Shown: in pieces, positions 11,158 to 21,644 of the stretch
How positions within the stretch are numbered: position 1 is the stretch's first letter
Layout: each line of letters starts with the position of its first letter
Source of the DNA: Plazaster borealis
Taxonomy: Eukaryota; Echinodermata; Asteroidea; Forcipulatida; Labidiasteridae
Assembly: GCA_021014325.1 (NCBI GenBank)
Contig: CM037462.1
Coordinates: 14,087,135 to 14,151,134 of the forward strand
Direction of reading: 5' to 3'
Length of the DNA: 64,000 bases
Position numbers and translations under genes: made by a program
The notes under the pieces: generated by a model
Databases searched by the model: none
Told to the model about the DNA's origin: nothing
What the model saw: the letters and a program-made list of their open reading frames with translations, nothing else

Positions 11158-11720
11158 GGATCTATATGGCATGAAGTTGGTCACGAATATGCATGTTCTC
11201 TCCATCAGTGGTTGAATCCACTCAGTGCTGGGATCTGATAGCTTGACGCCGGCATCATACATTGACACAAATTTGTTATATCAAAGCAATAAATAACCAA
11301 GTAAAAATTTAATATATTGGCCTACATCGACCACAAAAAAATACTCAATCGTATCACAGACCAGGTTGATCAAAGTGATCAGTCACTCAATCAATGATGC
11401 ACAATTTTATAGGAAAAATAAAATGTACAGAATGACGGTGTTCTAAATTCGTACAAACTTCAAACCATTGATCCTTACAGCTGTTCTCGCAGCTCAGTGG
11501 CTATTACCATTGTGCTCGACCTAATTTCCAACAATCGACCAAGAGATGATATTGCTTTGATTTGTAATGACTATTGTGGGATCGGGGTTAGTTAATGCGA
11601 TCAAAATATAAAGCAACATCCACCATTTGTTGGTTGGTTTTTTAAGAAAAAAATGAAACGCCGGTTGCGACACTATTAACGGGCGTTAATCTCCGGAGGA
11701 TTGTGGGGACGTACCCCCCC
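11158..11720. other. Unassigned intergenic sequence
   Basis: It contains a mild inverted phrase around GATCAAAGTGATCAGTCACT, and no exon or repeat family was recognised. Confidence 0.35.
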
Positions 11721-12460
11721 CCTCCATACACAATCATCTTGAAAAATGCATCCTTGTTGAGCACACATTGTTCTTTCCTTTGTCCCTGCACTTAACAGTT
11801 GCCCCATAAACTTTGTACACAACATTTCTTGTGGAGCACCCCGGTCTTTAGAATTCCCCTATGGGGTCCTTTTACTTCCCCTTTTTTGTTTTGTCCTTGG
11901 TCTCCATAAGTAAAGGTACCGAAAGTGAGAGCAACCATATACGGATCGGGTTTGTGGGGTGCTGCCCTCATTGTTCTACTATTACCTTTTCTGAAGAATG
12001 CCTCTTTGTGGTCCAAGTTGAACTTGGGAATACTTTGTTCCATTGTGCAAAGGACCCCCTAAAGGGACATTCTCTGCGGACATTCCTTTGTTCTTTTTTA
12101 CACTTAAGGAAAATCCTATTCTTCAACACTGTAAAAAAACACTGTGTGGACTTCTGTGTAAGTCCACACACTGTGTGGACCTCTTCTGTTCTCAGTTCTT
12201 CACTTCTTAAACAGTGTGTAAACACCTGCAATCGGGAACTTCTATATTGTCCCTCTTTCCAACTGAGGACAACCAACCACGGGGACACTGTCGTCCTGTT
12301 TTGTTATAGGTCCCCAGTTTATACCTACCTATCCTTACATTATGGCACTTACGAGTTACTTCCATTGTATAGTGTTATCATTTCCTTTTCTGAAGATCCT
12401 TAACCAAAGAAAACCTTGTGGGGTAGCATTGTTCCATTGTGTAAAGTACCCCGTAATTTG
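11720..12460 (+). repeat. Dispersed tandem repeat block, relative of 54.9-55.75 kb
   Basis: The 180-residue open frame at 11861-12403 is made of repeated phrases such as GAAGAATGCC, TTGTGGTCCAAG, CATTGTGCAAAGGACCCC and GTGGGGTAGCATTGTTCC. The start (GAGCACCCCGGTCTTTAGAA, TTTTGTCCTTGGTCTCCATA) is the complement of sequence at about 55.62-55.73 kb. Cysteines are frequent because of the repeats, but no signal peptide, domain or conserved spacing was seen. I treat it as repeat-derived. Confidence 0.65.
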
Positions 12461-12479
12461 GCGTGTGTAATGGCGCACA

Positions 12480-12770
12480 CAATTTCATTTCATTTGATTT
12501 CATTTGGTTGTGAAGCCAAGGACTCTCAGAAAAGCGAACTTAATCACTGTACTAGCCAAGAACCCAATGGAGAGAAGACAAGGAAGCATACGATTCAGTA
12601 TAGATGTGGGAGGAAAACCCCAGAGAACTATTCCAGGCAAAACCCACATAGTCAGGTAGGGACTGAAAACCCAATCCACATTCGAACCGGGATTCTAGAG
12701 GTGGAATGTGAGGACAGATACCTCAAAACAACACACTTACATGGCACTTACAGGTCCTGATTTTCCCTTT
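12480..12770. repeat. SINE-like retroelement
   Basis: A (CATTT)n-type tract at 12483-12507 adjoins a body with GATGTGGGAGGAAAACCCC and AACCCACATAGTCAGGTAGG, a phrase typical of a widespread invertebrate/vertebrate SINE core, followed by TTCGAACCGGGATTCTAGAG, which resembles a tRNA B box. The 114-residue open frame here is incidental. Confidence 0.55.
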
Positions 12771-13660
12771 CGGAAGAATTCCTCCACTGGGTACAACAAG
12801 AAACAAGAAAAACTCGGAGGAAGAAAAATGTCATAAGTCTGCGTGCGTATAAGCCCATCCCACTAACTCAAGTCACACCCCGCCCACCACGCACGTCACA
12901 TGGTCATGCATGACTGATCATGATCACAACAAGGCCGAAGTCATGAAATGTTTGTTTCTACATCGTATAGTCTCGCCATGTTGTATTGGTGGATCAGGTG
13001 GCTTTACCGGCTGGTAGGATCGATGTTTATGTTATTGTTAGTCGCAAATTACGCATAGTGTAAGCCTTGAGGGGAAAACTACGCCCAGTCTCAGTCGTGC
13101 CACTTCGCAATTGGGAGTACGACATTGCACAAATTGAAAAACATGGATGAAGGGAAAACCAATTAGGCCTAATCAAAATATGATAACACTAAAGTGAAAA
13201 CAACGAAATTATTATGCAAATGGTGAATTTATAATTTATAATAACAAGAACTGCATGGGATGATCCTTCCAGATAATAAAAAAAAAACATGCCTCGAAAT
13301 AGTAGCGGAATGTTGGTTTTTGTATGATGATCGGTAGCGGCTTCGTTTTGGGTCTTGAAGGAAAGCATAATACTCAAACAGCCTGCCGCCCGCTATTGAT
13401 GAAAGTTGGTTAACCGGTGTGGCGTAAACGGAAAGACAAGAGAGGGCGCTACAGACGTTTTATTCTCCAGGCAGCTGCATGCTTAGAACAACGAACAACT
13501 CGTGCACATAACTACTCTGGTACAACACTCCGTTTGTCTGTGTCAGTATAATTTCCAAAGTTTCGCAAAATTAATTGCGAACAAAATGTTATTACAAATG
13601 CGGTACTCAGGTGTAGTGGCTATATGATACGAGTAAGGAAGCCTTCTGCTCTCAACTTGA
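12771..13660. other. Unassigned sequence upstream of the lectin gene
   Basis: No exon was recognised. An AGAGGGCGCTACAGACG motif lies at 13441, and the rest is AT-rich single-copy-looking DNA. Confidence 0.35.
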
Positions 13661-13662
13661 TC

Positions 13663-14064
13663 AGATTATTATTATTATTATTATATATTTCTGCGGGTAA
13701 TACCAAGGGTTTATTTATTTCTTATTTACCCTGGGGAAACCTCTCAGTGAAACACTGTTTTTCAGAGGTGCCCAGCAACTACATACACATTAAAATTTTA
13801 AAATTGTCATCAGTGATGCCTCGTTTACTCAATGTAGCTCGCAAGCCTGAGGAAACCTGTAAACCTGTTCTGGGTTCATTTTCAAGCAATACCAACCGTA
13901 ATACACTGAACTTTCTGCTTAATGTCCAATCCAAGGGCAAAGCACTTTATGGTAAAGTATCAAGCTCAGGGACACATTGTGCCATGACCGGGACTGCACT
14001 CTGCTGATCAGAAACACCAGAGCTTGAGTCCGTTGCTCTTATCTGCTCGGCCACGACACACCAC
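13663..14064 (-). repeat. tRNA-Leu-headed SINE, near full length
   Basis: On the minus strand the head (about 14064-13980) reads as GTGGCCGAGC (A box), ACTCAAGC anticodon loop (CAA) and a damaged B box. The body has GGTTTCCTCAGGCTTGCGAG (13831-13850) and the element ends in an (AAT)n tail at 13684-13665. The 3' body recurs at 48.30-48.40 kb and 61.01-61.14 kb. The B box lacks the GTTCGA core and the acceptor arms do not pair cleanly, so this is not a functional tRNA gene. Confidence 0.75.
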
Positions 14065-14374
14065 GATGCTCTGGTGATGGTCAGGGTCAACCGCCAGCAT
14101 GGAAGACTTTTTTTACAAAAGGTGCTTGTCTGTTAATTTGGATGACGTTAATTATCTTTTGACCATGGAACATCAAGGCTACAGTGCCAATATTACCTCA
14201 ACCCCTCAAGAAGAAGAAAAATGAATAAATAAAATGAATGTTATTGTTTTGTTATGACGGATGTGCAAAATGTATTTTCGGAAGAGTGCAATTTCTTGAA
14301 ATTGCTGTCTAAGTTCAAAACAACCAATTATTCTGTAAGAGATGGGGAAAAATTATGGAAAAATTGTACAGCGC

Positions 14375-14403
14375 TATTATTATTATTATTATTATTATTA
14401 TTT
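14375..14403 (+). repeat. (ATT)n microsatellite
   Basis: About nine ATT units following CAGCGCT. The arrangement resembles the 3' end of CR1/L2-like retroelements. Confidence 0.8.
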
Positions 14404-15355
14404 GATAAATATATATATTTTATATTTTAATGTTCTAAGTCTTGCACCTTGGCTTTTATATCTTTGTTTTCCTAATTAGCTAATTCCCCGGCCATTTGAA
14501 ATATATCTGAGATCCGGGTAACTCAAATTTATGTTTGACATCTTTATTGTATACTGCCATACCACTCTTGCGTGCGTGTGCCCAAAAATAAAACTACAAA
14601 TGTTATTATTCTGGTTTATTTATTTATTGCACTGGCGGCCAAGCAGGCCGAAAAGTACATTTACAAATATAACTTATTCATATAGGTAAACATATATATA
14701 TACATAATTATATTAAGAATTACTAAAAAACCTATAGGTTTTTTAAAGCTTTATCATTAAAAACATTAATTAACAACAAAAAACACGCAGATTTGTTTTT
14801 AAAGGGGTTAGAAGAAAAACAAACTTTGAAAGAGTTTTACAATAATAAATCAAAAGCAATAAAGATAAAAAAGTCCCTCAAAAGAAAGGTCAAATGCAAT
14901 TTTGTTTTGTTTCTCTTTTTTTCCTGTATCTAAGAACTCCCCCCCCCGAAACTGCAACCAGTCCGCCCACTATCTCCTTAGATGGTTGAACTTGTTTTGT
15001 TACATAAATGTCATCATACAACATGCATGAAGGTGATCAAGTGCATCCTTTTTTTTTAGTTGAATATAATCTGTACTTCAATCTCGGGTGTTTTTTTTCC
15101 AGAATGAAAGTTGAAGGTTATCCTTCATGTTGAATTGTACAACCAATCCCTTTTTACCAACACGGAAATGTACTTTCCAGTCACGATCTTTGCCGTGAGC
15201 TCATTCAAGCGGAATCGGCTTTGCAGTTCGTGTTATGGCGCGAGATACGAGAGTGCAGTCTGGGATGTAAGGAGAATGTGTACTTTTAAGGAGTCTAAAA
15301 GACGACAGTTTTCAGTATAAGACATAAAGCTAATGCGGTGTTGTAGTCAAGTGCT
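14404..15355. other. Intergenic DNA with a probable LINE 3' end at 14.61-14.68 kb
   Basis: At 14612-14680 the minus strand reads CGGCCTGCTTGGCCGCCAGT followed by AATAAATAAATAAA, a typical non-LTR retroelement tail. Otherwise AT-rich with C and T runs, and no exon was seen. Confidence 0.4.
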
Positions 15356-15535
15356 TTAAGTCGAGTATCAAACCGAGTATTGAAGTGGCCGAGTAGTACT
15401 CGAGTACTTGGACCATCGAGTACGAGTACATGTGTCCGAGCACCGAGTATTCTGATATCCGAGTACCGAGTCCAACAGCTGAGTACCAAGTACTTGGAGC
15501 TCTGAGTACAAGTACGAGTACGAGTATTTGATTAA
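15356..15535 (+). repeat. GAGTA-rich imperfect array
   Basis: It repeats the phrases of the 3.0-3.18 kb array (AGTATTCTGATATCCGAGTA, GAGTCCAACAGCTGAGTACC) and ends in GAGTACAAGTACGAGTACG. Confidence 0.75.
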
Positions 15536-16468
15536 TTTAAAGATACTGCAAGTTTAGGTATCATCAGAATTATTGTTTTGTAGACTATTTTCTAGATGAC
15601 AATGGGTGTTTGTTACGACAACAACCTTTTAGACATGAATAGATCAAAGACAACTTCAATTTGAGTTTTGCAGTACTTTATTCCTCTATTTCTTGGATAG
15701 CAATGACATCATTGTACATTAACGTGACATATTTTTGACCATATAAGTGCTCTCCTTGTGGTTCAGTATCCGAACTGTCATCATTATTACCTGGTGGTAG
15801 GCCTGCTTTTTTTGAAGCAGGTTTGAATAAGGTGTAATACGTTTAATTTGTTGAACACAATCCCTTCACAAATTAGTCTAAACGGATGGATAGAGGCCCT
15901 CTAGAACCCAGGAAACAACTTCAATAAAATAAAATAAAATAAATAAAAATAAAATTACGCATGATCAAGAGACAATAATTGTAATATAACATTACTATGC
16001 TCATACTATACGTGCGGTGATGTTCGGCCACCTTGTTACGTGATGGTACTGTTTTTCACAGTAGGTGTAAATATCGCGCAATAAAACCTTGAAAGTCCTT
16101 GTAGCAGTCTACGTCTAAACAATACATCCTATTTGTATGGCCGAACCACAACAGCGACAGCTGTGATCCATGCAGCTGGATTGACAGGATGATTGATTGC
16201 CTTGTCCTTGTGGCCTAACTCAAGTACCTTATCAGATGGGCTCTACAATTGTCCTAAGGGAATTTCACAAGTCTGGTTGATCGGGTCTCAATGTATGGGT
16301 CAATGAATCAACCCACTAGGCTAGGCTTTTACCAGGCTGTTTGGCTATAATTCAATAGGGAATAGCTTATGGATTTTGATTTTTTTTTTTTACAAAAAAA
16401 AACATGGCGGAGTGAACAAGTTTAGTTTACAAACATACTCCCAATTAAAGGACCACCCCGCCCGGTAG
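15536..16468. other. Intergenic DNA with an (AAAAT)n tail at 15.92-15.96 kb
   Basis: CAACTTCAATAAAATAAAAT at 15919 looks like the 3' tail of a plus-strand retroelement whose body cannot be recognised. Nothing else was assigned. Confidence 0.4.
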
Positions 16469-16740
16469 GGTTCGAGTCCGAGTACATTTTCAATCGAGTA
16501 TCGAGTACATGTCTTTGAGTACAGATTATCTAAGTCGAGTATCGGGGATTGACCTCTAGTATGAGTATATTGCTAGCCGAGTACAAGTAGGCCTGCGAGT
16601 ACAATCAAAACGGTACTCCAGTAGTACTCGAGTAGTACTCGAGTACGAGTACGATTACCATCAAACGGCACTCGAGTACGAGTACGAGCAAAGCGGTACT
16701 CAAGTAGTACTCGAGTAGTACTCGAGTACCATCAAACAAA
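16469..16740 (+). repeat. GAGTA/GTACTCGAGTAGTAC palindromic array
   Basis: Variants of CGGTACTCGAGTAGTACTC are repeated with the spacer ATCAAA(A)CG. It belongs to the same family as the two other GAGTA arrays but is more palindromic. Confidence 0.8.
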
Positions 16741-16894
16741 CCCTAATTAAACATTGGTGACCATCACACCTTCTGTCTCAGTTAGCCGTCTGGTGGCGCT
16801 ATTTAGCAGACTGATATTAAACAAGTGAGTTCATTTTTAAACTGCCGTACTGAATGGCACTTACAAAACACACACAGCAATTCCAAAGGGAGGA

Positions 16895-17375
16895 TTTTTA
16901 CTTAGCCTGTATTTTGTACAAATAAGTCCATGGGCTAGCACCTGATCGTCTTTGTGACAACATTGAAATGTATTTTGATAGACACGGCTTCAATACAAGG
17001 AATGCCGATTCTCTCAATGTTGTTGTTCCTAAGCCAAATGTTGAATGCTTTAAACAATCCATTTAATACACGAGTGCTATTGTTTGGAACAAAATACCTA
17101 CCCATGTCCAGAATGTCTCCTCTATTGGCAGCTTCAAAAACATGTATAAGAAGGTGTATTTTAAGTAGTTTGTTGTTTTATGATTACAGTACGTGTAGTG
17201 GTTTTTTGTTTTTGTTTTTCCTTTCCATATTCCAGTTGAGTGTTTTCCCTAGTTGTTGTTGTTGGAGGTTCTGTATGCTTGTTGTTCTTTTTTAACATGA
17301 CCATGATGTGAAACAGCCTCTGAGCTGATGTATGTATCCTGTATGAATATGTTTTTAAAAAAAAATAATAAATAA
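16895..17375 (+). pseudogene. Non-LTR retrotransposon (CR1/L2-like) ORF2 C-terminus and 3' end, broken
   Basis: The plus-strand frame ending at TAG 17166-17168 reads a C-terminal ORF2 tail: HGLAPDRLCDNIEMYF, RHGFNTRNADSLNVVVPKPN, then SAIVWNKIPTHVQNVSSIGS and FKNMYKKVYFK. This W-N-x-I-P and final FK..YK pattern is typical of the end of reverse-transcriptase ORFs in CR1/L2-like LINEs. In-frame stops occur at TAA 16923 and TAA 17064, so it is dead. The 3' UTR runs to an A/AAT-rich tail at about 17356-17375. The 5' end is truncated near 16.9 kb and the reverse-transcriptase core is absent. Confidence 0.8.
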
Positions 17376-17855
17376 CTACAAAAACCTGCAAAAGACTGAT
17401 ACTTTACAGCACTAACAACAAAGTACAGAAAATATTGAGAAAAAAAAACCCCAAAACATAATACATTAGATTTAAAAAGAAAATACTGTAGCCGTCACTT
17501 GAAACCTTGGTTTGGTCCAACCCCAAGTCCCTAATGCACCGTGGCAGATCCAAGTCACTCTCTTTTTGAGTTGAATCGTGCCTAATGATTCAAGAAGCAA
17601 TACAGTTTATTAGTTTCCTTGAGGAAAACCTTATTGGCGAGACGCAGTCACACGGAGAACGATTACTCTTGCCACGTATTTTTGGAAACAAAGGACTGCA
17701 TCTGGTGTTGCGTGGATCCTCGCCCAGACCGAATCTATTTTCGTAGATAAATATTCATGATCATAATTTTATAAAATAGCCTGCTAGTTATGACGCTTTT
17801 TTTACCTGCGCATTATAATTCGTTGCACGTTTTTTTTTTTTTTACTTTGGTGCAC
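17376..17855. other. Unassigned sequence
   Basis: No gene or named repeat was recognised. A GTGAC/GAGACGCAGTCACAC phrase near 17.64 kb is unremarkable. Confidence 0.3.
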
Positions 17856-18330
17856 AGTCGGTCTTTTTGTATTTATTGTATTTATTGGTTGAGCGCTCTT
17901 GGTTCGCATTTTGGTCAATATTGTCTTTGGTCTTATCCATCAAATTCGAAGTTGGTCTTTTTTTCGGTTCACCAATTGCCCTGTCTTGGTTGAACATCCC
18001 AGTTTGCAGCTGGTCTTTTCTTTTCTGCTTTATTCGGTTCTTCGCTTGCCCTTTTACGGAAGTTAAAAGCTCCGGTTCGCAGATGGTCTTTTCTTTGGTT
18101 GCTTAATTTAAAAGCCGGTTCGAGGTTGCTCTTTTCACTGTTGGGTTATTCCCGTCCTCAGTTGGTCTTTACCCTGACCTTGGTTTACTCAGTCACTTTC
18201 GCAGTTGGTCTTTTCTATGATTGGGTTTTTTTCCCCATTGTCGGTCTGCTATATAATATTAGGTCGCACGTTATCGTTTCTACGTTTGTTTCCTTCATAA
18301 CATGATAGCGATTGGTCTTTACTCAGTCAC
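17856..18330 (+). repeat. Degenerate tandem repeat with TTGGTCTTT core, 5' of the lectin gene
   Basis: Roughly ten imperfect units of about 35-50 bp contain GTTGGTCTTT or GGTTCGCAGATGGTCTTTTC with TTCGGTTC spacers. The block lies 150-620 bp upstream of the lectin start codon, so it may overlap the promoter. Open frames here arise from T-rich codons and look spurious. Confidence 0.6.
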
Positions 18331-18478
18331 CATCATCAGCGCATAGTGTTTCAGTAACCGTGGCGGCCCTCGGAACTCCAGCTCGCCGTTATAACCGTCG
18401 TCAACCACGGGGCTAGTCAGTGTCGAGTGAGCCACTGAGCAGACCACCTGCGTTACGATTGAATTTCAAATCTCAACT
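18331..18478 (+). promoter_or_regulatory. Candidate proximal promoter and 5' UTR of the EGF/lectin gene
   Basis: The 148 bases before the ATG are G+C-richer than their surroundings and include CCGTGGCGGCCCTCGG and ACCGTCGTCAACCACGGGG. No TATA box was found. The transcription start cannot be placed. This call rests on position only. Confidence 0.35.
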
Positions 18479-18548
18479 ATGGGAAAACTAAGGATGTGGT
18501 CCGGGCTTGTGTTGCTTATTGGATGGGTTCATGCCCTGGTACGAATTG
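18479..18548 (+). CDS. EGF/C-type-lectin protein, exon 1 (signal peptide)
   Basis: ATG at 18479 in a good context (AACTATGG) opens 23 codons reading MGKLRMWSGLVLLIGWVHAL then VRI, and stops at a consensus donor GTGAGT (18549) in phase 1. The charged start followed by a hydrophobic core (SGLVLLIGWVHALV) is a signal peptide. The residues completed across the junction with exon 2 give an A-S-A site, a good signal-peptidase -3/-1 pattern. I therefore infer a secreted or type I membrane protein entering the secretory pathway. The following intron is about 18.0 kb. This start is preferred because it is the only ATG in the exon with an upstream-free hydrophobic leader and a matching phase. Confidence 0.7.
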
Positions 18549-18879
18549 GTGAGTGAAGATTATCTTTAATATCTGTCTACTGGAGCTCCAAACACTGGTA
18601 GATCTCATTGCGAGTAACGCTATATTCTTACGATATGTTTTTTATTCATTTGAGTCAACTACAGTTCTTGAATTTGTATTGATCAATGTTGGTTTTTGGT
18701 GAAAGCAATTGGAATGGTTTTGTCTCAAACCGTTGGAGCGTTTACAATTTACAAAACGATATATAAGAGTATTGTGTTTTGTTTTAGTATTAATTATTTC
18801 CCTCGCATGGCAAGCAATTCCTTTGGGTAAAGTTAATGCTTTCTTGGAGATTTCATTACGGTACTTCAGCCGCGGACAA

Positions 18880-19800
18880 ATCATTTAGACGGTGGTATCA
18901 TTGTTGTAGAAGAGTCGTTGCTTCAAACGAAGATTTTATTACTTTAGACGAAAATTTCATTGCTTTATAGACAAATATATCATTGATTTAAACGAATATA
19001 TCAATGCTTCGGAAGACAACCATAATGATTGTTTTGGACGAACATATCAATGTCCTAAACGGAGATATCGTTTTTTTACGGAAATTTCATTATTTTAGAC
19101 GGAAATATCGTTTTGTTTTAGATCATACTTTTATAGATGAAAATATAAACTGTTTAAACGGACGAATATTGTTTTAGACGGAAATGTTTTTTTTTTGACA
19201 AAGATTAGGCGTACATTGAGACGAGATATCATTGCTTTAGACGAATACTCATTGTTTTAGACAAATATCTTTGTTTAAGACCAATATAATGATATTTTTG
19301 ACAGAGATAACCGTTGTTTCAGACGGAGATTTCGTTGTTGTCGATGTTTTGATTGCTTTCGACGGAAATATTGTTTAGTTTGACGGAAATATCAATGTTT
19401 TAGACGGAAATATCAATGTTTTAGACGGAAGTATCATTGCTAAACGGAGCTGTCATTTCTTGAGACGGAGATTTCATTGTTTTAAACCGAATAGGGGGCC
19501 CTATCTTTGTTTTAGACCGAGATGACACTAATTTAATCAGAGATTTAGATATACCATTGATGTAGGCAGAGAAATGATGTTTTAGACGGAGATATCATTT
19601 AGACGGTTAATATCAATGTTTAAGACGGATATTTTATCGCTTTTGACGGAAAGTTTTTATCGTTTTAGACGGATATTCATTGTTTTATTAAAACGAATAT
19701 CTTTGTTTAGACCGAGATACCATTAATTAAGACGGAGATATTTTCGTGTTTCAGACGGATATATTGTTATCTTAAACGAAGATCTTGAGGGAGATTCCAT
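18880..19800 (+). repeat. Degenerate minisatellite, unit about 20-26 bp, in intron 1
   Basis: About 35-40 imperfect units vary around ATTGTTTTAGACGGAAATATC, with the AGACGGA and ATATCATTG halves best conserved. The block starts about 330 bp after the exon 1 donor. Stops in all frames and variable unit length argue against coding. Confidence 0.85.
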
Positions 19801-21180
19801 GATTTCAGTCGTTTTCTTCGGTTTGTCCATTTACTAAATAATTGATTCGATTTGGAATGCAATGCGACAACAATCAAAACTTAACTTCAGTTAAAAATAT
19901 TGAGATAATTTAGCGTATAACTTCATGATAGGCCTATTATTTTATTTTTTATTTTTTTAATTCTTTGTACAATACAATACTACGAGCAGAGGCTGTCCAA
20001 GGAAAGACAAAGTAAAATAAAACTTCCATCAAAAAGATGTGCCCTCCCAGACCCTGCTCATTTAAAAGAATACAAATTGTCATTTTAAAGAGACATAGTT
20101 TTTGCCAAAGATTTAGTTTCAAACTCAGACCTTTCTTTATATTTTAAAGTTCACGCCAGTATTAATCACTTGGAGGAATGTTTCCATGTTGTCTAAGTTG
20201 GGGCAACTTAGCTTCTAAAGACAGTACTATTAACTTTGGCTTAATAATGTTTAGAATGCAAAACGAAATAAGTTCGGAGTCATCAGAAGAACGTTCACAA
20301 AATTCAAGAGAACTATAAACTGTCTTTCATTTTCTTTATTTACATATTTATTGATTTGTTTTCTTCACCAAAACGTGAAACCAAATTTGATGAAGTTTAA
20401 GCACACTTGCTGCATGGCGCGTTTATTGATATCTAGTTCCTCGGGGGGAACAGTCATATAATATTTGTGTACACAATATTGCCTGATTACAACATATATA
20501 TTATGATAGCAAACGGCTGCACAATCATTATTATTCCAAAGATAAATCGATAATAATTTCACATTATTGCTTTAGTCAAACTCGAGCCAGTCACTTTCAG
20601 TTGGCTGCTGTGCCGTGGCAGGCTGCTAAACGAACCGAAGATGTAGGCTTACCTCACACCTCTGCGGTCAATTTTCACGGTCAAAAAATATCCAGCGAAC
20701 GTCTCTGTCGTAATCGTATCTCTGTCTCCCTCCGGTCTCTCAACGAGCCGTTCAACTTCAGATCAGTCTTCGTGGCACTGTTCTTGTTTATCCGATTTGT
20801 TAAAATTTAAAAAAAAGTTTCCGTGTATGTCTATATTTTTGTTTGTTAAATTTTGGTTTGCTAATGGTTTTGAAGATTTTTTGTGTGAGTTTCTTCTTCT
20901 TCTTCTTCGTGCTTTTGTACTTTCTTTTGTAATAATTGTTTACATGCATTTCGCTCGGAGGAAAAACAAACAGTAGGCTACTGTAAATCATAAGCACTAA
21001 ATCCGCGAGCTCAATGACTTTTATCAAGTTCACACCAGCGCCAATCCGCCAGATCGGTGCAGTGGCATATACGGTACCGTATGCGACGACATTTCTGTAT
21101 GTTGGTCGTTTTGAAACAGCATCATCTTTCGAAACAAAATCTTTAAAACAATTTTTTCCAGCGAAAATGGGTTCTGCAAC
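19801..21180. other. Intron 1 sequence without assigned features
   Basis: It holds a (TTC)n stretch at 20886-20908 and a G+C-richer segment at 20.60-20.79 kb. The minus strand of that segment is open for about 35 codons and ends at GAGGTAAGCC, a possible donor, but without a recognisable protein or acceptor. Confidence 0.4.
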
Positions 21181-21644
21181 TAAACTGCTCACAAAAAGTT
21201 AGGAAACTTTGTTTAATCATGTATATTTTTATTATGTATTACCCTCTTGTATTATGTTGCATATCAATAGAAAGCTGAAGTGTTCTTCTATAAAATGATA
21301 CCAAATATGCAATGATGACATGTTGCTGGACTTGGCCACATTAATGAGAATGAGACAAAGTCACAAATCAAATGTGCCAAAATTAGCAATTTTGTGTTAC
21401 TGTGTGAACAAACAAATTGACACTAATTCAAACATGCGGTAATTTTGGCACATTTGATTTGTGACTTTGTCTCATTGTCATTCATGTAGCCGAATTCAGC
21501 AACATGTAATCATTGCAAATGTGGTATCATTTTAAAGAGGAACACTTCAGCTTTGCATTGATATATAACATATACAAAGAGAGTAATAAATAATAAAAAT
21601 ATACTTGATTAAAAAAAGTTTCCTAACTTTTTGTGAGCAGTTTA
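21181..21644. repeat. Family V palindromic MITE, about 464 bp, TA-flanked
   Basis: The ends are TAAACTGCTCACAAAAAGTT and its complement AACTTTTTGTGAGCAGTTTA. The arms stay complementary for roughly 200 bp (for example CAAATGTGCCAAAATTAGCA against TAATTTTGGCACATTTGATT). TA dinucleotides at both outer ends fit a Tc1/mariner-type non-autonomous element. No transposase is present. Confidence 0.88.

Noticed and set aside
11861..12403. 180-residue protein gene
   Set aside because: It is built from internally repeated nucleotide phrases shared with 54.9-55.75 kb. No domain, signal peptide or conserved spacing was seen.
13980..14064. Functional tRNA-Leu(CAA) gene on the minus strand
   Set aside because: The B box lacks the GTTCGA core and the block is continuous with a SINE body repeated elsewhere in the window.
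20601..20800. Minus-strand first exon with donor GAGGTAAGCC
   Set aside because: The open stretch is only about 35 codons, lacks an acceptor or initiator and matches no family I recognise.
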